Of a stretch of 64,000 nt of DNA, positions 30,844 through 41,051 are shown in pieces. The stretch is from positions 2,480,001-2,544,000 of the forward strand of contig BCIX01000002.1 in the NCBI GenBank assembly GCA_001600095.1, read 5' to 3'. The DNA comes from Bullera alba (lineage: Eukaryota > Basidiomycota > Tremellomycetes > Tremellales > Bulleraceae). Both the position numbers and the translations under genes were made by a program. How positions within the stretch are numbered: the stretch's first letter is position 1; every line of letters starts with the position of its first letter. The notes beneath the pieces were generated by a model. That model did not search any database. It saw nothing but the letters and a program-made list of their open reading frames with translations, and had not been told where the DNA came from.

Positions 30844-33098
30844 GATGTCGATGGAGTCGCTCGAACGAATGATCTATGAGGGCAGGTGGAAGGATGTAGA
30901 AGAGGTTCTTTGTGTAGGCCTTAAGTATAGTTCTGGAAAGGAGTGGAGCCCGATTGTTTATCTGTCGCTGCGATCAGTTACGATCTGATCAACCCGGTGT
31001 TAACACTGCGTTCAAGGGACTAGAACGTCAATCGCCCCGATCTCTCTCGAGCTATCGATTCCAGAGATGGCAGGTCGCTGAGCAACCGAGCGACGAGAGA
31101 GTGACGACGGGAAGGAGGGATGAGGAGGATTGTGATATGGGCCAAGTTGATTAATTGCCGACCAGGCATTCGGTCATACTCGCCCTTGGTGGTGTTCTCG
31201 TTACTCACTATAGGAGTTGTCTAATTGTTTGTGCCTCAACGCTGTAGCGGAAAAGGTCCTTTTGGTCGTGGAGTCGGGGTGGAGAAAGGAAGCTGATCTA
31301 TGCTGGTCGCCTATGCTATGCTGTATCTCAAGTCGAGTGCTGGATGTAGTTGGAAGTAGATCTCAACAACAAGCTGACTTGGATTGTTTTGACTGTCAAC
31401 ACTGTTTCAGGGCAAATTTGGCCGTCAAAAGTGGAGGTTGCTTGCCGTGATCAACGGCACCCTTCCCGACGCCGCCACCGGTTGGACGAGGCGCCATGTG
31501 AGTGCATGCTTCGATCGTTCGACATGCTTGGACAGAACTGAGAATACCAGAGCACTGCAGTCTGCAGTACATGTATCGCAGGTGAGGCAGGAAGGGCGGG
31601 CTGATGATCGGCTATGCCGGAGTATGGTATGGAAGGCGAAGTGTCGTGTCCATATCACCTCACCAAAGAAAGCAGTCGCGTTAAAGTCTGCCCTGAGAGC
31701 CGTCTCTCACTGTCTTTCAGTCAGCGTCAAGTCAAGATTCAATCAGCTGAAGGCACCGAGACGAGATGGTTGATCTGCGCTCCAGGGGCTGCGTCGGACT
31801 ACTAGTCCCTCATAGCCCAGTCACTGCATAGCCAGCTGCTTCGCTCGCGAGGATCTGAACATCTGGATATCCTCGAGCAGAAAAGACACTAAGCGAGAGC
31901 AGTAGAGGCCACATTGACTGGGCCTCAGTATCAACTGATCCTGTATCTAGCTACCTAGCCTAGCTTGACTTTCACGCGAACCTCTACTACCTTGCTCTGC
32001 TGACGGTCACAGCACATCAGAGCACATCACAGCATGCATGCACGCTGCTGGATGATCTGACGGCGGCATTGGGCCACTGGGCGGCGCGTGCCCGGCGCGT
32101 GCTCCGCCTGTCCACGCCTCTGTGCCGTAATCCAATCTCGCGTTTCGGATCTTCCTCTTCATAGCCACGAGATCTAGAATGGTGTTCGAATAGATTTGAA
32201 TGGCCTAACCTCTTAGAGCCGCCTCGGGTGAAACGGGTTGTCACTCATGCAAATGGCTGTGGGATGTTCTGGTCCTCGTGAACAAGATGATCGAAGATCT
32301 AGTCGTGCCGAATGGAGATCGTTCTCGGCTCTCTTGATTCCAAGTCGGCGAAAAGATGAAACACCGGGGGCAAACGCGTCAGAACGGGGAGGGTGAAAAA
32401 GGCAAGGGCGCTGGGCTCTGCGCTCGTCAAAGGAGCGTTTCAAGTTGGGAGGGGTTCCGTGTTGCGTTTATACCATCCAGCACATTCCTACAGTGATCAA
32501 AAGGGGGTGCATAGGCTGGCCCGGGTCCTGACAAACTCTCTGCCTCGAACCGACAATCTCCCCCCCCCCTCCCCTGGCACATTCCACAGACGACAGGCGA
32601 CGGTGACATTCAACGTTTCACTCGACATAGAACACATAATACACTCTTCACCATCAAGACAGTCAACAGGCAGCACCAATATCCCTTGCTCAACAACCCA
32701 ATATAATAAACAACATCGCTCTTTTGTCCTTCACCGCCAAACACCCCGCTCTCCCGACTCTCCTTTCTCTGACCAGCGACACCCCGTATTGGTATACCCA
32801 CCCCAGCTCGACAATCGACATTGGGTGTACGTAGAGTACGGTCATAACGACATTAACGAAAGCGACGCAAATCACTCTCTCTAGCCTCTACGGCACAACA
32901 CACTCCTTTGATCGTGAGTGCAGTGTCCTCCGTCTATGGCAGAGCTGACCACCGCAAAGATTCAGGTAGAGATACTCATCGTAAGTACTGCAAGCTTGAC
33001 TTGGAGACTACCAGGCAGATCACTGACCCTTCTCCAGTCATACCTTCCCTCAACTTCCCTCACCGTCAAGAGTATACGAACTGGTTTCGTCCCTCAAG
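30844..33098. other. 2.2-kb spacer; right end is promoter of the DUF1996 gene
   Basis: The longest gene-poor stretch of the middle part, between divergent CKS1 and DUF1996 genes. Frames of up to 163 codons exist but none shows family content or splice context. A pure C/T run (CTCCCCCCCCCTCCCC-like) lies near 32561-32576, and 32600-32880 is pyrimidine-rich on the plus strand, a look common before strongly expressed fungal genes. GT-donor-like sites near 32915 and 32980 suggest leader introns. A short imperfect repeat (AGCACATCA/AGAGCACATCACAGCATGCATGC) occurs near 32010-32040. Confidence 0.5.
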
Positions 33099-35335
33099 AT
33101 GATATTCGCCAAGACCCTATCCACCCTCGCTGCCCTTGCCTCTCTGCTCACAACAACTCTCGCCGAGAACTCTGATCACTTCATCCTCACCTCGCTGTCC
33201 ACCATTGCGATGGCAAGGCTTGATCCGATCGTCAACCCCGGCGATGTCTCGGGGCATCTGCACAACATCGTCGGAGGTTCTTGCTTCAACGGTGAGTCAG
33301 GCCGTGTAATGGCGAGTTCACTGGAGGGTCTGGATAATAGGATTTGAACGGGAAGAGGCGGTCATCATCAATCAGGACCGCTCGTATACCTCGTCCCTTT
33401 CTCCTTTCTCCTTTTCCGTTCTTTCGTCACAGGATCGAGCGCTAACATGGATATGGACAACAGAAAACCTCAACACGCCTGAGGAGCAGCAAAACTGCGA
33501 CTGTTCGTCGGCCATCATCGGCGCGGACAAGTCGAACTACTGGGCTCCGTGCGTACTCCCAAGTATCGCAAGCCCGCGGCTGATCTTACCTATTCTTCAG
33601 ATCCTTGATGTACCAGTACCCGAACGGCACGTTCGTTCCTATGCTTGGTTCCAACCGGATCTACTACTTCACCCGAGGAGATCCAGTGCCCTTCCCTCCC
33701 GGACTGCGAATGATCACCGGCATGGCTATGAGTCGTAATGTCAGCGACACCCGAAGTTTCGGTCTCAGGATCAGCTGCAATCACGGTTTGGAAGGGTCTT
33801 ACCTGCCCAATGGTACCAGTCACCCGGAAGGCTGCAAGGCGATTGCTATGGGTATCTTCTTCCCCAGTTGCGGTGATGGTCGACTAGACTCTCCGGACCA
33901 CTTGTGAGTATCAGCTAGTCGAACCGTTCTTGACTCAGCTGACACCGTTGCCAGCTCCCACATGACCTGGCCTTACACGTCACTCGGAGGTGTTCGAACT
34001 GGCGAAGAAATCCCGTCCGCCAACTCCGGACCTTGCCCCGCGAGGTGAGTGAGAGCTAGGGTGCTACGAAGAGAGCCGCTGACATAGTCTCCTCGCCTGC
34101 CTCAGTCACCCAATCAAGGTGAGCACAGCTAAATCTCGGTACCCTCCTAGCACGAGCTGACTGGTTTCCAGTACCCCACCATCTTCATGCAAGCCAACTA
34201 CTACCCCACCGCGGACCAGCCATGGCACTCGGGCAACCCCGTCATCCTATCTACCGGCGACCAGTCTGGTCTGGGCTACCACGCTGACTTCATCGACGGA
34301 TGGGACCAGCAGACTCTCAAGGACACGCTGGCGCAATGCGGAGAAGGTAAAGGTGTTGGAGAGGGTTTGGCGAACTGCCCTCCATTGGCGAAAAGCTTGA
34401 GCATGGAGAACTCTTGGGCCTGTCGATACCAGAACAAGATCCCCAACGAGTGAGTTAATTCTCCCTGTCCAACCCCTTAGCCCGGCATATACTGACCTTG
34501 CAACCAGGGACATTGGTCTATACCGCCCGATCGCCAAGCTTCCCGGTTGCAACAAGGTCTGGCCCACCGACGGACCCGACACCAAGCCCGAATGCGTCGA
34601 GGAGAACAAGCCGACGCTGATCTACCCCAACGCACAATATGTCAACTTGAAGTATCGAAAACACATCCCTGCTCTGTTCACCGAGGCGGCCAATCTGAGC
34701 GACACAAATGCGCTGAAAGCGTTCATCCCTGGTCTTGGTGACAACACTGCGTCCTACCTCCGAGCCTGGGACTACGACGGTACGAACAAGGATGCTCTCA
34801 AGATGTCCACCATTACCGAGATCCTCGACACCAAGATCGGAGGTCCCGACTATGTCGACGATGACGCCAAGTCGTCCGCCAAACCCGTCCAGGCGTCAGT
34901 GGTGCCGTCTTCGGTCGCCTCTTCTGCCGCAGCGTCCGCTACCGCCGCTCTGCCCGGCACCAACGTCAACCTCGGCATCGATGGTGAAGAGCCAGTCGCC
35001 TCTAGCTCTGCCTCCCAAGCTGCCGCTAGCTCTGCCTCCAAGGCCGAGGTCAGTGTCAAGCCAACTGAAGCTGCCTCCCCATCGACCTCGTCGGCCGTTC
35101 CCGCCAAAGCGGTCTCCGCTGCGTCAGCTTCAAAGGTCGAGTCGGCTGCGGCTGAGAAACCCACTGCTTCCGTCAAGACGTGCCAGTGAGTACATACAAC
35201 TTTCACAGGAGCAACCCGTGCTGACTGATGGGTAGCCGCACGAAACGAGGACTCATGGCGCGATCTCGAGACCTAGGACATGAAGTCAAGCTCCACGTCG
35301 CAAGGCGATCCCGAAGACAGAAACTGAGCCACTAG
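33099..35335 (+). CDS. secreted DUF1996 protein with Ser/Ala-rich tail
   Basis: A fungal cell-surface or secreted family of unknown biochemical role. A clear signal peptide (MIFAKTLSTLAALASLLTTT then LAEN) precedes the DUF1996 core. The core has FILTSLSTIAMARLDPIVNP, GDVSGHLHNIVGGSCFN, CDCSSAIIGADKSNYWAPSL and MYQYPNGTFVPM. It continues with GLRMITGMAMSR, RISCNHGL, CKAIAMGIFFPSCGDGRLDS, HMTWPYTSLGG and YHADFIDGWDQQTLKDTLAQ. Then a Ser/Ala/Pro-rich stretch of about 100 residues (a likely O-glycosylated stalk) and a basic end (RTKRGLMARSRDLG) after the last intron. Seven or so short introns. No GPI signal is apparent. Stop at 35333-35335. Confidence 0.88.
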
Positions 35336-35788
35336 ATCCGTCAAAAGGTGCTTTGCGCGGAGGAGGGAGGAGCAGACTGCGTGTCGATGTTGAACATCCT
35401 CACAACATTCTCGCTCCGACATCCCCCCCTCAGGCCTCTGGTGCTACGGCACCCGCTCTGGTAGCGAGAAGCGATAGGTGGTTCGTGATTCGTACTGTAT
35501 TTGTTTCATTTTGGTCCTTCTCTTTGTACATATAGGGTTGATGCAGGTCCATGCAGCTCTGACTAGCGAGGGCGAATGCTGCACTGAGCGTGTAGTGCAC
35601 TCTGACGAGGGCGAGCGCCGACCCGCCAGCTGCCCAAGCTGCTGGCGAAGATGGCGAAGTTGATCGGCGGAATCAAAATTTGGAGGAAATTCCGAGCCGT
35701 GATCACTTCGAGCACTGGAGCGATAGACAAACGCATAGATCTAGCCTTTAAGCACGGCATCCACCTTCACCCCACCTCATCTGCCATC
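35336..35788. promoter_or_regulatory. spacer and upstream region of mS41
   Basis: About 450 bp between two plus-strand genes. An in-frame upstream ATG at 35651 could extend mS41 by 46 residues, but that extension lacks presequence character, so I treat it as leader. Confidence 0.45.
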
Positions 35789-36794
35789 ATGCTGCTCACG
35801 CTCCGAGCCTCGTCGTCGAGGGTCGCTCCCGTAGTGGATGCTGTGCGGTACATGGCCACTGCAACGGTTCAAGGCTCGAAATTCGCCAAAACGACTGGAA
35901 ACCCAGGCAAACAGTCTGCCGAATCGGCCTTGTCGTCGATGTTGGAATTGCGGGCCAGTGTGCCCGTGGAGAAATCAGCGACTGCTGCTGCTGCTGCAAA
36001 GAGGAAGACGGCGATGGAGGCATTGCCATCGGAGATCATGGCGACGATACACCTGGCAAAAGTGCCCGGACGGTTGGCGCCCGGTAAAAAGCCCTTAGGC
36101 CCGACGGGTGAGTTGTGGTCTGCACGGGTCATTGCATGGTGTCACAATGCTGGTAGAATGAGAGAAGGCTGTGGTGCATGGGCTGATGGTGCTTTGTGCT
36201 GTAGAATATGCCAAAACCCCCGAAGAGCTGCTGGAGCAATTGGGAAGAGGGGCGTCTGCAAAGTTGACAGCGTTCTCATCCTCGTGGCGGGCATTGAATC
36301 GGGTATGGCAGAGGAAGACCGAGTTGTTGGAAACGGCGGGCATAGGGCCAAAAGACAGAAGGTGAGCTGGGCCCAAGTAGCCATGCTACCGATCGCTCTT
36401 TGGACGCATGCTGATTCGCACGTAGATCTCTGGTGCGTACACCCAAGATGCCACAGTGGGATAGACCCGCCTAGCTGACCAAACGTCCAGCTCCGTAGCT
36501 TCGACATGTACACCCGGGGACTGCCGCCATCAGAGTATGTGCTCAAGCCCAAGCCTCCCAAGAAATACAGAGGGTGAGTCGAGGCGAGATTGTTGGAAGC
36601 AACGGTTCATGCTGATGTATGGTTTCTCTACGTTTCCGCCATGCTCGACTCTTCCTGCTCCAAAATGCGATGGCTATTGATCCTCTCGACATAATCGTAC
36701 ACTCTTTCCACCTCGCAGATGGGGCCCGGCAGTGCAGAAGGGTTATAGGTTGAGAGGGAAAGGTCCAAAGGGACCTGTGCAGCCGAGCGCATGA
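35789..36794 (+). CDS. mitochondrial small ribosomal subunit protein mS41 (IGR motif, FYV4-like)
   Basis: Predicted mitoribosome component. The start MLLTLRASSSRVAPVVDAVR YMAT is a typical presequence. The IGR/SAM-like region after the first intron reads EYAKTPEELLEQLGRG, AKLTAFSSSWRALNRVWQRK and TELLETAGIGPKDR, matching the 'AL-x-xIGR ... GI..R' layout of mS41. The third exon (acceptor CCGTAG) gives SFDMYTRGLPPSEYVLKPKP. The last exon is WGPAVQKGYRLRGKGPKGP, stop TGA at 36792-36794. The stretch between presequence and IGR motif is Ala-rich and unusually long. Family assignment rests mainly on the IGR motif and the C-terminal context. Confidence 0.72.
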
Positions 36795-36984
36795 TTGTAC
36801 AATTGTACATGTATCCAGTATCCAAAATCCCTATTCCCGCCATGCCTCGTGACCATGCTGTGGGGTCTTGTCTTTCATTATCTATACTAGCCGTCTGGAA
36901 GCTTCATCAGTCAAGTGTCATCGTCGAGCAGTGGGGCATGCGAATCTCACTCACTGTCACTGGCAAAATACTCACGACTGGCTT

Positions 36985-37317
36985 TTACTTCTTCTCTACT
37001 GGCGATTCAAACTCCTTCCTCACAACCTCCCAATCCACATCATCTGCCTTCTGCCCCACTGCAGCGCCGACAACTCGCTGTGCTGGGTCTACCACCGCTC
37101 CCGCTCCCGGCAATGATTGAGGTTGTGGTAGTGGCTGTAACGACGCCTGCCGCTGGGCTTGATACTGCGCCCATTGCCATGGTATCAAATTGCGCAGCGT
37201 GTGTTCCGGGGCTATATTCGACCGTGGGTTGGTCTCTTGTAGATAGTACGCGAGGAAGCCGGTGAAGATGCCCAATAAGGGATCGAACGTCCGGGACAGG
37301 AGGTAGACTTTGGGCAT
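36985..37317 (-). CDS. NCE101: NCE101-like small membrane protein (non-classical export)
   Basis: Similar to yeast Nce101, a small protein linked to export of leaderless proteins. It starts MPKVYLLSRTFDPLLGIFTG followed by FLAYYLQETNPRS, the family's LSR-DP-G-AYYL pattern with one membrane helix. It then has a Gln/Pro-rich C-terminal extension (about 60 residues, QPLPQPQSLPGAGAV, ending FESPVEKK) that makes it 110 residues, about twice the yeast length. The same frame stays open 59 codons upstream, but that part looks like leader. It converges with the mS41 gene. Confidence 0.8.
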   Translation of the reverse strand: MPKVYLLSRTFDPLLGIFTGFLAYYLQETNPRSNIAPEHTLRNLIPWQWAQYQAQRQASLQPLPQPQSLPGAGAVVDPAQRVVGAAVGQKADDVDWEVVRKEFESPVEKK

Positions 37318-38033
37318 TGCGAGCGCGGGGGATCCAATTGGGATGTCGATGTCGCGACTTTGGGCGGCCTCGGAGAGCTCCTCGTTCGCGTGGTGACTCG
37401 GCCGTGTACGTGTCGAACTGACAGGCAGGGGTTGTTGAAGGTGACGCCCAAGTGGATCAAGACTAAGAGCAGATGGAGCTTGACCGAATTGCAACGGAAG
37501 CGAGGCGGCGAAGAGCGAAATCGATGATGTCGTCGTCGACAGTCAAAGAGGTCGACCTCTAGGACTTTTGATGCTTGTCAATCCTCGTTCTTGACACCAC
37601 ACCGCATTGCATAGGACCAGACTACGGGTACGACCCACATCTGTACGCGACACGACTTTTGGACGGCTGGCTCGACCAAGCCATAATCATAATCTTGCCC
37701 GAGGTACCTTAGCTTCTGCCGCAACCTCCGCGGTGACGTTCGACATTCGACCTTTTGCCGCCCTTGCACCCCATTCAGACTACTAGCTCTTCGACTGTTC
37801 ATACACCACCACACGTTATTCTTTACATCGCATAGGCCAGCCTGAAGGCCAACTATCTCGTCAGTGGAATACAGCCTAATACAGCAAGTCCAACCTCGAG
37901 TCCGTCCGTGCCAGACCGAAACACGCCGCTTAATCACCCGAACGTCGTCACTCGGCAACTCCCCGGACCTTGAGCGTGTTCATCCGGCTTTCTCCAACTA
38001 TCTTTCAAACTCATCTCAATCTCCCTGCGCATC
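37318..38033. promoter_or_regulatory. shared upstream region of NCE101 and the acyltransferase gene
   Basis: About 715 bp between divergent starts. Short frames without content; no clear TATA box. 37560-37900 has no usable long frame on either strand. Confidence 0.45.
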
Positions 38034-40507
38034 ATGGTGTCTACAAGGTGAGCGTTTCACTGCCTCTCTGGAGCTACATATACTGAGCTACTGCCTCACT
38101 TTAGAGCGGCTCGAGCGGGCCCGGAACCTACAACGCCGAAATCAATCTCCATCCCCAGTCCGAGTCTACCGCCATCACACAATTCCCCCTTAGCAAAGTC
38201 AACACCTGGCTCTGAGCCAACCGAGGCAGTCGAGATGGTGACGACACTTTCTGGAAACCATGATACGCCGATACCCATTCCCGGAGGTGGTGTCGTCAAA
38301 GTCCGCCCGTATAGGTCCAGCTCGAATGCGCAGTTGAAAGCCGTCTTGACGTTCACTCCAAGAGTCTCGGCCTTGGACCGACAGAACACGAAGAGCCAGA
38401 CTGACGAGTTCCGGGGTTTCTTCACCTTATTCTGGATAGGCAAGTCTCCCTTTTCTACACCACAGTGTCCCCTTTACTGACCCTCACTTAGGCCTCGCTC
38501 TGCTGTTCATCCGGACCTCGCTGAAATCATGGGAGGAGAACCGGACACCGCTGTCGTGGACCTTTGGCCGACTCATCACGGCGGACATGTACATGCTAGC
38601 CCTGATAGACGGGAGTATGATGGGAGCAATGTTCTTCTGTGTCCCCTTTGTCAAGGCCTTGCAGCATCGGCGCATCGAGTACTACTGGACAGGAGCTATC
38701 ATCCAGCACACCTTTCAGACAGTCTACCTCTTTACCGCTATCTGGTGGGGATACCACAGACAGTGGTATTGGGTCCAATCCGGCTTCCTCGTCCTCCACG
38801 CGCTGTCAAACCTCATGAAGGTGGGTCGAACTGCTTCTTCTGTATGCCCTCGACTGATAAACTGCCCAGATGCACTCGTACATGGCGCACAATGGGATGC
38901 TGGCGACGGTCTACTTCCGCCTTCAGGCCGAACGGGCGCAACTCTCTGAATTGGTCGAATCGCAGCCAGGAGGTCGGGAAGCCGCCTTGGAAGATGCGGC
39001 CGAGAACCAGGCCTCGCTCAAAGCCCTTGAAGCAGCTTCTCCGGCTGGCACGCCTGGCGCCACCACCCCCGTTGCTTTCGTCGGTGCGCCTCAAGCTGGC
39101 GCTGGGTCTCCACGATCCGGCACCCCGGATCCCGACCACGGTGGACACCTCCGACGACGATCCATCGGTGCCAACTTGAGAGTCAACAAGAAGAAAGGTC
39201 GTATCGCGGAGGAATCGCTTCCCCGCCCCGATCCAGATCTCCCCCATGGAACCTCTCTCGAGCCAGCACATGAGATCACGCCGCACTCGACACAACAGCC
39301 AAGTCCACTGGCCTGGTCGACCAATGAGAAGATTGCTATTCTAGCGCGAAACATTGATGCGATGCAGGAGGAACTCAAGAGTAACGGAGCGAAAGGACTG
39401 GTTTGGCCGCAGAACGTCACGTATAGCCATTTCCTGGACTACTTGTTCATCCCAACCTTGGTCTATCAGCTCGAATACCCGAGAACATCAACGTGAGTAT
39501 GACCCGCTCATCGATTATGGTCATGCTGACAATGCCTATGGACAGGATGAGACCATGGGTCGTATTGGAAAAGACGGCTGCGACGTTTGGAACATTCTCA
39601 CTGATCTACCTCATCACCGAGCACTACATCATGCCATATACGCCCAAACCGGGAGAGTCGCTCTTGAAGAGCTTTGTCAACTTGGCTCTGCCCATGATGG
39701 TTAATTATCTCTTGTAAGCTACGGCATGCTTCCTCTTGTCGCAGGATTAGCTGACACTGGACTCTCTTCGCAGAATCTTCTAGTCAGTATCGCCATCGGA
39801 TCGCCTCGATCTAGTCCTTTGCTGATATGCTCGTAGTATCATCTTTGAATGCGTCTGCACTGGCTTTGCAGAGATCTCTTAGTGAGTACGCCTGGACATG
39901 ACCTGCATCCATGCTGATGGGCTTGACTTGCAGTTTCGCCGACAGAGAATTCTACCAGGACTGGTGGAACTCTACCTCTTGGGATCAATTCTCCAGAAAG
40001 TGGAACAAACCCGTTCACGTGAGTCCTACCCTCTCCCTCCGCAAATATACCACTGACCCCTCTTGTAGACATTCCTCCTGCGACACGTGTACGCCTCGAC
40101 AATGGACGGTCTCCAGCTCTCTAAGACTTCCGCGACATTCATCACGTTCCTCCTCTCGGCGCTGTGTCACGAGCTGGTCATGGCCGTGGTGACCAAGAAG
40201 ATCAGGCCGTACCTCTTCCTCATGCAGGTGAGCCCGATTCCTCCAACAGTGTCACAGCCGCGTGGAGTAGGAAGCTGATCGTGGGACTGGGTAGATGGCG
40301 CAACTACCTATGATAGCGCTGGGACGGCTGCCCGCAGTGAAGCGGAACAAGACGGTGGGCAATATCGTCTTTTGGATCGGATTGATGTCTGGTTTCCCAT
40401 TACTGTGAGTGCCGGAGCGTCCGTCTCATCCTTGAGAAAAGCTCGCAGGGCGCCAGGAGCACAGCTGACGACTGGAGTGTAGAGCCGTGTGCTACCTGAC
40501 GTATTGA
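38034..40507 (+). CDS. sterol O-acyltransferase (ARE1/ARE2, MBOAT family)
   Basis: ER enzyme that esterifies sterols (or diacylglycerol) with acyl-CoA for storage in lipid droplets. Exon 1 is only ATGGTGTCTACAAG. The cytosolic N-terminus leads to QTDEFRGFFTLFWIGLALLF. Then come VKALQHRRIEYYWTGAIIQH, LHALSNLMKMHSYMAHNGML, an acidic/Ala-rich loop, YSHFLDYLFIPTLVYQLEYP, and the FADREFYQDWWNSTSW motif (FYxDWWN). The catalytic His is in LLSALCHELVMAVV, and the end is GFPLLAVCYLTY. Unusual splicing: intron 38440-38491 uses a GC donor (G|GCAAGT) with TTAG acceptor, and a 9-nt exon lies at 39774-39782 coding the middle of LLIFYIIFE. FYxDWWN points to the ACAT/ARE branch rather than a plain DGAT1. Confidence 0.9.
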
Positions 40508-41051
40508 TACACGAGACCGAGACCAGAGGACGAAGTATAATGAGGAATGCGTATCATGAAAGAGACGATCATACACTTAGCCCATCTACCCACTGCATGA
40601 ATCAGCATACACACATCTAGTTCTGCTTCTTGAGGGCCAAGATAACGTAGTCAGTCCAAGATGCTCGGCAATGAAGCGTGTCGATCTGAACAAGATTGTG
40701 CATACGGTACTCGAGTACAAGATCGCTAGAGGCACGCTACGAAGCCGAATGATATTCTAGGGAGCTGGGGAACCAAATAGCCAAAGGTGAATCAATGATC
40801 ATGGGTCGTAAGGTCTGTTAGGCGGGTATCGTTATCGAGATGAATTGGAGAATGAAACCAAGATAGAGAGCCGAAAGACGTCGAAGTTGGAGACTGTTTA
40901 TACATAAGGTGTCGTATCGTAGACGGTCATGATAGTCGTGAATTGTCGTCGATACATGTCGTTATGGAGGAACACCCATCGACCAGCGAGTAGGTGTACG
41001 TCCATCAGAGGGCCCGAGCTAAGATGAGAAGGGAACCAGATAGTATGATGA
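40508..41051. other. convergent spacer, no gene seen
   Basis: About 540 bp between converging 3' ends of the acyltransferase and forkhead genes. No recognisable frame; presumed 3' UTRs. Confidence 0.5.

Noticed and set aside
31438..31805. Overlapping plus-strand frames of 111 and 63 codons
   Set aside because: Overlapping each other and lacking any motif; judged chance frames in a GC-rich spacer.
32393..32884. 163-codon plus-strand frame before the DUF1996 gene
   Set aside because: Lies in the pyrimidine-rich promoter/leader, low-complexity and without homology that I can see.
35651..35788. Upstream in-frame start for mS41 (MAKLIGGIK)
   Set aside because: The Met at 35789 begins a typical presequence; the upstream part would bury it.
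37318..37494. 59-residue N-terminal extension of NCE101
   Set aside because: The family starts right at MPKVYLLSRTFDP; the extension is Pro/Ser-rich and probably leader.
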